Assembly: GCA_022701365.1 (NCBI GenBank)
Contig: JAKUHH010000041.1
Location: 372,001 to 436,000, forward strand
DNA: 64,000 nt
Direction of reading: 5' to 3'
DNA from: Mycocentrospora acerina
Taxonomy: Eukaryota > Ascomycota > Dothideomycetes > Pleosporales
Shown here: piece after piece, positions 56,047 through 64,000 of the stretch
Layout: each line of letters opens with the position of its first letter
Numbering within the stretch: position 1 is the first letter of the stretch
Program-made: the position numbers and the translations under genes
The notes under the pieces: generated by a model
Database searches by the model: none
Told to the model about the DNA's origin: nothing
Seen by the model: only the letters and a program-made list of their open reading frames with translations

Positions 56047-59000
56047 CTATGCCGTGGCCTTGCTGCCCCGTGACTTCCTAACCTTCTTCTTTTTCGGTGC
56101 TTCGTACAGATCGTCACTCTGCTCATCTTCCTCGGCAGACGAGTCTTGCTGAGCCGACGCAGACGAGGCTTTCCCTCTTGTCTTCCTCTTCCCACGCTTT
56201 GCATCCTTTTTCGGTGCGCCTTCGACTTCAACCTCACCCTGGCCTTCACCTTCAACAACTGCAGTAACTTCTTCCGTCCCCTCATCACCTCTAGCTCGAT
56301 CTCTCTCCGCTAACCTGGACAACGCAGCTCCCAGCCTAGATCCTTTCCCCTTTCCTGTCCCTCCTTTGACTCGCGGTGCAAACGCTCCTGCCCCTACACC
56401 TCCTTCAAAGTACCTTGTAATGTTACTCTGCGTGCCCTCTTTCTCTCTGCGATTCATATCCCTAATCACTGGGACCAGCACTTCATCAGTGCGCTCCCAA
56501 CTCCAGCCGATCTGGGAATTCAAGTACGCGCGCAGCGCAGCGAGATCCGGTACGCCCCATTGGAAAGGCTCGGGATCTGCGTCAACTTCCGGATTGAGAT
56601 ATGCGTCTGCGACACGCGGGTCAGGAAACATTGTTGGAAGGAAGAGCTTTGTGCCCTGAGTGCGGCGGAAACGGCGACGAAAAGGTGAAGACGCGTCGGC
56701 GGACTTGGGGATGGAGGCATCTTGCACACCTGTCCACCAATCTTTGAAATCCTGCAAGTCGGGGAATTCGGAGAGCACTTCTAGTGCGGTGACGGGCCCT
56801 ATACCCGGAATACCTGAGCAGTAGTCCGAGCCGAGGAGTTGTGCAATGGCAATGAGTTTTTCGCGTGTGAGGTTGAACTCGGATGTGAGGTCTTGCGAGA
56901 GATAGCACTCTACAAACTTTGCCGCGTTGAACATGTTCTTGTACACACGTGTGCCGCCGAAGAGAAATGTGTCGGAATCGTCGGTGACAATGCCATCAAC
57001 GAGACCGAGATGCACAAGCTCTGCGCATTGGGCTTCTGCTTCCATTGGCGCGGTGACATATGGAAGACCAAAGAGAGTGAGTAGGTGCTGACATTCCGCG
57101 ACCATAGTCTGTGTAACTTCATCGGCATCCCTCTTGTCTTTCTTTTGCTGTGCGCGGAGTTGCTTCAGCTCTTCATCGAAGTTGATGCGTGATGTTGTGT
57201 TGCTATTTAGTTCTTGGGTGAAGCGAGCGTGCTCCTCCGCTTCAGCGGCCAGTGATGCGAAGAGGTCTTCATCTTCGGGATCAGAGTATTGATCTGAATC
57301 ATCTCCTGCTATTTGGAAATTGACGCTATTCTCAACATTTTCGTGAGGTACGATGGGAATCTCAAGATCATCCGGGCCTTCTAGGAGTGCAGGAGAAGGC
57401 TCTCGACGAGGTCGGCGCGGCCGCTCAGTAGGCGCTGGTAAATTTGGAGGTTGCAACAACGCCTCCTGTAGAGGCTCCTGAGCAGATGATGCTATGCCAT
57501 GTATCGGGACGTCCTCAAATTCTGGTGATGGCGATTTTAGGGGTTCTGGTGCGTGTGTGAGTTCGACGTGCATAGGTACATCCTCAAATTCCTCTGACGA
57601 GGATCGCTCCTTTTCTAACAGTGGTTCATCAGCTCTCCCCACGGACTTTCCTTGCGATTCTGCACGTCTCTCGTTTTCATTTTCGCTTTCCGACCAATCA
57701 ACTGGCTCGTCATCATCCTCTTCCTCAAATGGTATTGATCTGGAGGTTTGTTTTGAAGCTGTATCTTTATTGTCGTTCAAAGGTTGCGGAGGTTCCGCCT
57801 TGATCTTGTCCGCAAGACCAACCATCTCAGGCTTTGCACTCCGGATTAAAGGTTCTTCCTTTAGCAAATCTTCTTCGTCTTCTGAATCTAGCGTAATCAG
57901 TTGAGGACCCCTCTGGCTTTGACTTTGACTAGCATCCAGATCGATAACCTCTCTCGTATCCTGTTTCCGCAAGCGAGGCACTGTCTGGAATTGGAACTGC
58001 GTTTCGTGCTCCTTGCGCGCTCCAGCCCACTCCTTGGCCCCTTCTTGCCGCTGTTGCGCCAGTTCTTGATTGATGTCTCTCTCACCACTAAACCAGGGAG
58101 GCAACGGCTCGGCTGTTTTCTTCTCGTGCGCATCACCTTTCTCAAATCCACCTGCGGTGTCTTGTTGAATTTTGTCCATCTTTTTCTTGCCCAAGAGAGA
58201 GTTACCCAAATTGAGCTTTTCAAATGGCAATGGGCCATCGAACCCAGATGCATTTGTCGAACTTGATGCAGTCTTGAAGGTAGATGTGGATGGCTTGCTT
58301 GGGACCGTCTGTGGAGGTGGACATGATTCAACTGCTCGTTTGGATTTCCGGGACTCAGCCAAAGCTGCTTGAAGATCGATTTCATCCTCGCTATCGCTAC
58401 CTTCAAATGGCCCCTTTGGAGCAAGTTTGATGCTGCGTTGGTTCGCAAGTCTTGCGATAGCAAGGCCAGAACCTCGAGCGTTTGCGAATGGATTTGTGTC
58501 CTTTGCACGTTCCTGTTGGAAGACTTCACGCACAGGATCATCGTCTTGAGAGTCTTCGACTACATCTGAATCACCTTGCTGCATTGAAAGTGCAATCGCC
58601 TTTTGGAGCTGCTCGTCCTCAAGGCTATCTCCGGCGTCATCATATGTGAGTTCACCTTCGTGGGTCTGAACGTCCTCCCAATCCATATCTTCGTTATCCT
58701 CGGCGAGAAATAGCGAATCTGGATCCTGGTTGACTGGCGATGATTTCCAAGGTCGTGGCCGTGCGGACTTATCTTGCCTCGAACTGTAAAACTTCCTCCT
58801 TCGTTTTGCTAATTCAGTTGAAATATATTCGCGACCATCCTTTTCTTCCGCACTGAGACCAGGCTTCGGTTTAGGCAACCGGTTTAGACCTTCAATAGGT
58901 ACATCCTCAAAGTCGTCATCATCTTCAATATCCTCAAACTCCTCAACAGGGCGTATGGGAAGATCGACATCAATAGGCTTGTGAGCTTTCCCCTCATCCT

Positions 59001-59979
59001 TGTTTGTGACTACTCCTAGCGCCCATCCACCTTCAACTCCGTCGTTCTTGACAAGCACATATTCTCTCCCCTTCTCACCCGCAACACGATTCGTCCCACC
59101 AAACGGAGAGTCGTCATTCATGCCGTTGAGATTCATCAAACGTTGAGTCAGATCGTTGCGTTCGCGGACACGTTCGATCTGAAATTTGGAAAAAGCCATC
59201 CTATCTGGGAACATGGAGTCAAGTTGCTCTTTCGAATAACCCATTCGCAGTCGACTTCTCAATCGAGCTGCATTTAGAATATTGTACCGATCGGCAGGCG
59301 GCAAACTTTGGAAGAAGTAGCCGTCAAAGTCGATTTTGGAGAAGTCGTAAACGTTGATATCCTCGCCTCGATCGAACTGCCTTGCATAGTCTTCCAGTTC
59401 CTCCAACGACATGACTCTGGGATCGTTCGGGCCGCCCATCTCAGACAACGACATTCCTAGTTCCGGCAAATGGTACTGATCCTTCTTGCGAAACGTACGG
59501 TTCTGTGTGCGCTCATGCTGCGACTGCAGAAGCTCGTCCGCATACACCAGGTTCTCGGGAATCTGTTCCTGTTCCTGCTCCACAGGCTGTAGCGGCGCAT
59601 CCCTCCGCTTCTTGGCCTCATCTTCAGCAGCCCTCTGCAGCTGAATCGCTAGGAGCTTGCCTGCCGTCCTCGCTGCGTCTTCCCGTCTGCCTTCACGACG
59701 CGCCCGTCGGCCGCTGATTGTCTGTCGCTTGAGCGCCGGTGCGCCGCCATCGAACACAAAGACGGGCTTGATGCCGATGAACAAGAGTTTACATATTCGG
59801 CGGAAGAAGCCTACGATATGGCTGTTTCGAAGTGCATTTCCTTCTTTGTCGCGCACTGCTTTGAGGAACTGGTAGATCCAGATGGACGCATCAACGGCGA
59901 GACGCTTTTTGTTCAACGTTTCGATCTTGATGGGACGCGCACAGGGCTGCAGCACAGTCCAGAGGCCGGTAACACCCAT
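56047..59979 (-). CDS. RAD2: DNA repair endonuclease Rad2/XPG
   Basis: Structure-specific nuclease that makes the 3' cut in nucleotide excision repair, with a further role in transcription through TFIIH. Single exon, 1310 aa. The start is the MGVTGLW Met, because the family protein must begin there (free N-terminus at the active site); the open frame extends 55 codons further upstream. XPG-N holds Asp30 (AVDASIW) and Asp77 (FVFDGG), the same numbers as in human XPG. A long acidic, low-complexity spacer follows (about 120-900). XPG-I near residue 955 onward holds EAEAQCAEL and TDDSDTFLFG with the catalytic acids, then SDYCSGIPGIGPVTA (helix-two-turn-helix). Near 1183, QSNITRYF fits a PCNA-binding PIP box. 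The C-terminus has lysine-rich nuclear localisation stretches. Confidence 0.97.
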   Translation of the reverse strand: MGVTGLWTVLQPCARPIKIETLNKKRLAVDASIWIYQFLKAVRDKEGNALRNSHIVGFFRRICKLLFIGIKPVFVFDGGAPALKRQTISGRRARREGRREDAARTAGKLLAIQLQRAAEDEAKKRRDAPLQPVEQEQEQIPENLVYADELLQSQHERTQNRTFRKKDQYHLPELGMSLSEMGGPNDPRVMSLEELEDYARQFDRGEDINVYDFSKIDFDGYFFQSLPPADRYNILNAARLRSRLRMGYSKEQLDSMFPDRMAFSKFQIERVRERNDLTQRLMNLNGMNDDSPFGGTNRVAGEKGREYVLVKNDGVEGGWALGVVTNKDEGKAHKPIDVDLPIRPVEEFEDIEDDDDFEDVPIEGLNRLPKPKPGLSAEEKDGREYISTELAKRRRKFYSSRQDKSARPRPWKSSPVNQDPDSLFLAEDNEDMDWEDVQTHEGELTYDDAGDSLEDEQLQKAIALSMQQGDSDVVEDSQDDDPVREVFQQERAKDTNPFANARGSGLAIARLANQRSIKLAPKGPFEGSDSEDEIDLQAALAESRKSKRAVESCPPPQTVPSKPSTSTFKTASSSTNASGFDGPLPFEKLNLGNSLLGKKKMDKIQQDTAGGFEKGDAHEKKTAEPLPPWFSGERDINQELAQQRQEGAKEWAGARKEHETQFQFQTVPRLRKQDTREVIDLDASQSQSQRGPQLITLDSEDEEDLLKEEPLIRSAKPEMVGLADKIKAEPPQPLNDNKDTASKQTSRSIPFEEEDDDEPVDWSESENENERRAESQGKSVGRADEPLLEKERSSSEEFEDVPMHVELTHAPEPLKSPSPEFEDVPIHGIASSAQEPLQEALLQPPNLPAPTERPRRPRREPSPALLEGPDDLEIPIVPHENVENSVNFQIAGDDSDQYSDPEDEDLFASLAAEAEEHARFTQELNSNTTSRINFDEELKQLRAQQKKDKRDADEVTQTMVAECQHLLTLFGLPYVTAPMEAEAQCAELVHLGLVDGIVTDDSDTFLFGGTRVYKNMFNAAKFVECYLSQDLTSEFNLTREKLIAIAQLLGSDYCSGIPGIGPVTALEVLSEFPDLQDFKDWWTGVQDASIPKSADASSPFRRRFRRTQGTKLFLPTMFPDPRVADAYLNPEVDADPEPFQWGVPDLAALRAYLNSQIGWSWERTDEVLVPVIRDMNRREKEGTQSNITRYFEGGVGAGAFAPRVKGGTGKGKGSRLGAALSRLAERDRARGDEGTEEVTAVVEGEGQGEVEVEGAPKKDAKRGKRKTRGKASSASAQQDSSAEEDEQSDDLYEAPKKKKVRKSRGSKATA

Positions 59980-60290
59980 GGCAGAGCATCGAGAGCGTGA
60001 TCCATCGACGTGGGTGAGATTACTTGAAGGCGTGGTTGCCTCAGATGACTTCGCGTCTATGACGTGATGACGCGCCCACGCCAAGTTCAGGTACGATCGG
60101 CAATATGCATTTGGCCGCGACAAATGTAACAGGCATGGGTACACGTTTCTATAAAGGGCATTGATTTATTACAAATTCTATCTTGATTACAAAATTTCAC
60201 TACTAAGAAAACCGACGAGACACGTCTATAAGCCACTTTCAGGGCACGATCAAAAACATAACTCCTCTACACAAAAACGCAAAACACAGC
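59980..60290. other. Intergenic region upstream of RAD2
   Basis: 311 bp between RAD2 start and the 3' end of the patatin gene. No feature apart from the upstream extension of the RAD2 open frame, which is probably 5' leader. Confidence 0.5.
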
Positions 60291-62821
60291 TTATACCTCA
60301 GCTCCTGTCTTGGCATCTTGCGCGTCGACTTTGTCTTCTTCATCTTCATCGTCTCCGTAGTTCTCCCTCTCTGCGTCATCCTCAACATTTCCGTCATCAG
60401 AATCCACTTCGTCAAACTCGCCTCTCGGAGCTTTCTCGTCGAAGGTGTCATCATCTGACTCATCCTCGCCAACAAATCCTCTACTTTGCCTTCGACCCTT
60501 GCCAGGTGCATCCTCTGCTTTAAATTGTCCTTCTGGCGTAGCAGACCACCATCCACTAAGCCTTTGCGAGAGGGATGGGCTGTGTGGGGTTCCAGATGGC
60601 TCCTTAACTAAATCAGTTCTCAAATCTGCGGGTGCGGTCTTGCGTTTACGGATAAATTCGAAGCCTAGTGGAAGATCCATGGGCGATCCTGGACGTGAAA
60701 ATCCGGCAGATGATGACGATTCCGAGCCAGATGCAGGATAAGCATCGCTTCCCACGCCGGTTCTCTTTGTGCGCTTGAGCAGCCCACGCAAGTCTTCTTC
60801 TGAACCAAAATTCTCTAGGTCACCCTCGCGGATTCCTCGAGGGCAGTATTGACGTCTACCTTGTTGAATTAGTCGTTCCAATTTTGTACGATTGGCAATG
60901 AATTTGAGCCTCAAGTGAGAAGAAGAAATTAGTAATTATTCAGCCTGCCTTTCAAAGGGGTAGTTGCTTACTTGGGAAAAGCGCTTTGTTGTCCCACATG
61001 AATCATACGTCCCAGTCTTTGCGGCGTGGGATCCGAAAGGATGTAAATAAAGTCAGAGAGAATTGACTTTGGCCAGATGGTAATAGTGCCGCTGAACCGC
61101 TGTAACCAAAGTTCACTCCAGTCCTGACCCAATGGTCGAGGTAAGAGTTCAAGATGACGGAGCACCTTTAGCCATTTGTGAAGATCAAGCTTCAGATATT
61201 GCTCGATTGCCGACCCAATAAAGCCGCCACGCCAGCCACGTCCTCTTCGATGGGTTACTGGTTGGCCTACAGAGCCACGAGACGAGAAGAAAAAGATGTT
61301 AATATGCGGGTTGACCTGACTCACGATAGAGAATCTGACATTGAAGTGGAGGTTGAGTGCTTTTAAAGGAATATCAGTCCTCAGGGAGCCATCCTTCCAT
61401 TTAGAGCCAAAGGAGTAGGGTGACAATGTTCCGTCTCGATTTTTCTTCATCAGGACAACTGGGTTAAGGATCCCAGGAACTGCAGCAGATGCCAGCACCG
61501 CAGACCATACAACGCAATCAGGCGAAGTGATATGATTGACAAGTATCGTGGGCGAGTGCGGATCAGAGGGAACGCATGAAACATTCAATATACGTCCAGT
61601 CCGCAGATACGCCTCCTTGAACGTCATACTTCCGCGTGTCATCCAGGCACATCTCTTGGCCCAGTCTACGCTGTCAAATCGAGCTCCAGTGCGGTACCAT
61701 CTCCTAACCCAAGTGAGGACATCGTCGTGACATGCAGTTATACGGTGCGCTAGAGCTGGAACAAGGAGCTTCTTGAGCTCTTCGTCGGTTCTGGTGCAAA
61801 GAAGTGCAGCAACCATGGCCCCACCAGACGTGCCTGTGATGACCTCTGGTAATAGGTCGGCATCAAGTAGAGCCTTGACCACGCCGAAATGATAGTAAGC
61901 GAAGGTCGCACCTCCAGACAGACACAGCGCGGTTCGGCCAAAGTTGCTACCCAAGTGCTTAAACAGCGCCCGCTTACTCTCAGCATCGAGCTGATTGGTG
62001 CGAAGAAGGAACGACAAAGAGGCTTCGGCCTCATCAACAAAACTTTGGACGAGGTTTTTTGTGCCGTTGTAAGTTTCGCTGTATAGCCTTGGGTTCTCGA
62101 AGCCGCAGAAACTGTTCTTGATGCACGCTTCTACCAACGCTCTCAAATCCTCAACAGCTGCGTGCTGGCCTTGTGTACTCTGGTGTGTCAATGCGACCGT
62201 TTCTTCTGATTCAGCTGTCTGTCGGAGCTTCACCATCTGCTGATGCACCCTCCTGACCGTCTTGCTGTCGTAGTATGCGTATTCTGGCTTCTCCTTCCAC
62301 GACTTGCCCCCTAAGTGCGAATCCAGCTCATCAGCCGCCCGAATCCAATCTTCGTAGGACGATGCGCTTTGTAGACGCCGTCGAAGGCGCTCGCGTGTAC
62401 CCCGCCATGTGACCAGGTGCTCGTAGAGGTAGATGTAGAGGCGCGTGAAGACGTAGCCGATGCTCAGGAAAAGGAGCCACCCAAGCACGACAATCAGCAG
62501 CGGCCACTTCAGCAGGACGTAGACGAAGCCCTCCCGCGTCTCATCTTTGCCTCGCCGCGGCGGTGTCTTTGGCTTCTTGCGCCGCACTCGTTGGTGGATG
62601 GGGCGCCAGTCGTTGCGCGCGGTGAACTTGAGTGGTTCTGCCGGTATCGCAGTAAGATCTTCGGTAGATGGCGATAGCTCCGGGGCTGCAAGAGCTTTTT
62701 CGAACGCGGCAAAGTCGTCTTCAATTATGAAATCGTCGTCGTAGTCGGGAAGCTGTTTAACATCGAACGCAGCCGCCGTGTTGGGCTCCGGCCCATCTGT
62801 CTGTTTATTAACGTCGGCCAT
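60291..62821 (-). CDS. Patatin-domain lipase of the TGL3/4/5 type
   Basis: Predicted triacylglycerol lipase or (lyso)phospholipase at lipid droplets or ER. Two exons (62821-60972 and 60909-60291) join to 822 aa. N-terminal hydrophobic segment at about 99-135 (FVYVLLKWPLLIVVLGWLLF...). Next a DUF3336-like region (RGTRERLRRRLQSASSYEDW and on), which is typical for fungal TGL proteins. The patatin domain includes the glycine-rich oxyanion loop LSGGATFAYYHFGVV, nucleophile Ser332 in GTSGGA, and the dyad Asp477 in WKDGSLRTDIP. The family usually has DGG/DGA, so DGS is a small variation. After the catalytic domain, splicing adds LKFIANRTKLERLIQQG and an acidic tail (DDEDEEDKVDAQDA). The start is the only upstream Met; it shares a 193-bp divergent promoter with QRI7. 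Confidence 0.92.
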
Positions 62822-63014
62822 TGCACTAGCTCCGTGGGGTATCTCTTTGCATTGTCGGGATGTTGCCTGCAGATGGTGCGGTGGTACCCAAATAGCAAAG
62901 GGGGGTTATCGTGCGAGGCGAATGCGTGACGCTGGACAGGTGTACGTCATGCGTTGGTAGCCAGGGTCTCGTCTCGTCTCGTCTCGTGTTTTCGCACCAC
63001 CAACGCGACATTAG
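62822..63014. promoter_or_regulatory. Bidirectional promoter between the TGL-type lipase and QRI7
   Basis: 193 bp separating two divergent start codons. It contains a perfect four-unit GTCTC pentamer array at 62966-62985. No TATA box is obvious. Confidence 0.5.
62966..62985. repeat. GTCTC pentanucleotide repeat in a divergent promoter
   Basis: Four exact head-to-tail GTCTC units, about 30 bp before the QRI7 start codon. Simple repeat; possible length polymorphism in the core promoter. Confidence 0.65.
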
Positions 63015-64000
63015 ATGATCATCGGTCGCGTCGTCCACAGGCGACTGCTCTGTGCCATGTCTAGAGGCAGGCTTCGCCGCTTGGTGACGCTCGCCATTGA
63101 GACATCATGTGACGACACATCCGTTGCAATTGTGGAAAAGGGTGTTGAATGTGGCCACACAGTCGCCAAGCTGCATTTTCACAGAAAAATCACCTCAAAT
63201 AACACAGCGCATCAAGGCGTCCATCCACTGGTGTCTCTGCAGTCGCACCAAGAGAATCTAGCGATTCTCGTCAGTCAAGCAATCCCATATCTTCCACGAG
63301 ATAATGCTGCCATACCAAGACCACCAGATTTCATCTCTGTGACTCGCGGGCCAGGCATGCGCTCAAACCTGTTCACAGGGCTCGATACGGCCAAGGGACT
63401 AGCAGTGGCAATGGAGGTATTAACTCATTCTTTGCAATGTGGTATCTAACTGATTTTGGTAAAGAGACCTCTTGTTGGAGTCCATCACATGCAAGCCCAC
63501 GCCTTGACACCGCGTTTAGTTGATGCGCTTTCTCCAATATCGCAACGCCGTCACCGAAATCTCAGAGGAGATTCACGGAATTTTACACCAGCCCCAGATT
63601 ATCCTTTTCTCTCAGTACTGGCGTCGGGTGGACACACTATGGTCATCGCCTCTCATAGTCTCACTGACCACAAACTTCTGGGCGCGTCAAGTGATATAGC
63701 AGTCGGCGAGTGCCTTGATAAAGTTGCCCGTGTCGTACTGCCCACAAAGATTCTGCAAATGGCAAAGAGCACAATGTACGGGGCATTGTTGGAGAAGTTT
63801 GCATTTGAGAATGACCCTGCTCACTCAGAGCCTGCCAACGATGTAAAGGAGAATTCGATAGAGAAGACTCAAGAAACACATCCATCTTCTTCACCTCACT
63901 CTGGCCCTAATTCAGAGCTGTCTAAAATCTCCGGCTATACTGCTCGACAATATCTTGCCACATTTGGGCATCGATACCCATGGTATCAACTCCCAAAGAA
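63015..64000 (+). CDS. QRI7: Mitochondrial tRNA N6-adenosine threonylcarbamoyltransferase (Qri7/OSGEPL1), 3' end cut by window
   Basis: Transfers threonylcarbamoyl to A37 of ANN-decoding mitochondrial tRNAs. Two exons are visible (63015-63416 and 63465 onward); the second stays open to the window edge, so the protein is partial (312 codons seen). The N-terminus is basic (MIIGRVVHRRLLCAMSRGRLRR), as a mitochondrial presequence. The Kae1/TsaD core starts at TLAIETSCDDTSVAIVE. FISVTRGPGMRSNLFTGLDT follows. Splicing gives AMERPLVGVHHMQAHALTPR with the metal-ligand pair H-x3-H in HMQAH. LSVLASGGHTMVI and DIAVGECLDKVARV are the ATP-binding stretches. Two alternative starts exist (63015 and 63057); the first leaves the better presequence. 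Confidence 0.95.

Overview
This window is nuclear DNA of a filamentous ascomycete. The signs are short introns of about 45-90 bp with GTRNGT donors, CTRAC-like branch sites and YAG acceptors, one gene per promoter on both strands, and families typical of these fungi (AA11 chitin oxidase, DUF3176 membrane protein, cAMP-receptor-like GPCR, fungal type IIC cation ATPase). The mix resembles Dothideomycetes (Pleosporales), but that is inference from family content only. No viral genes, transposons, CRISPR arrays, rRNA genes or convincing tRNAs were seen. Most gene models were built by hand: exon ends were chosen so that frames join and coding lengths divide by three. Three loci are exceptions with unresolved structure: the degraded locus at 12595-13064, the two-exon unknown at 26612-28014 and the QRI7 gene cut by the window edge.

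Left part (1-24.7 kb) has an accessory, surface- and secretome-like character. It holds a secreted AA11 lytic polysaccharide monooxygenase, a large fungal membrane protein, an unknown zinc-finger-like protein, a secreted class 3 lipase, a GT2 polysaccharide synthase, a degraded small secreted-protein-like locus, a GH16 endoglucanase, a basic/coiled-coil protein that may be an augmin 8-like factor, 6-phosphogluconolactonase, a DUF3176 membrane protein and an unusual protein kinase. Gaps of 0.9-2 kb separate these genes.

Middle part (25-38 kb) is dense housekeeping: SWP1 (N-glycosylation), an unknown two-exon gene, LIP2 (protein lipoylation) divergent from POP7 (RNase P/MRP), a STRIPAK-type SLMAP homologue divergent from MGR2 (TIM23 translocase) across a very GC-rich spacer, and NMT1 (N-myristoylation).

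Right part (39-64 kb) has a cAMP-receptor-like GPCR, a small SrpA-type catalase, a 12-exon type IIC Na,K-ATPase-like pump, a DJ-1/PfpI protein with a basic insert carrying PKA-like sites, GPI17 (PIG-S), a serine beta-lactamase-like hydrolase, RAD2 (XPG nuclease), a patatin/TGL lipase, and the 5' part of mitochondrial QRI7, which runs off the right edge.

Functional themes are ER protein and lipid modification (SWP1, GPI17, NMT1), mitochondrial upkeep (LIP2, MGR2, QRI7), genome repair (RAD2) and environmental sensing or secretion. No operon-like or cluster logic joins neighbouring genes. The most unusual features are the degraded secreted-protein locus at 12.6-13.1 kb, the fragmented MGR2 gene hidden in the GC-rich spacer, the possible fungal augmin 8, and the DJ-1 protein with its phospho-switch-like insert.
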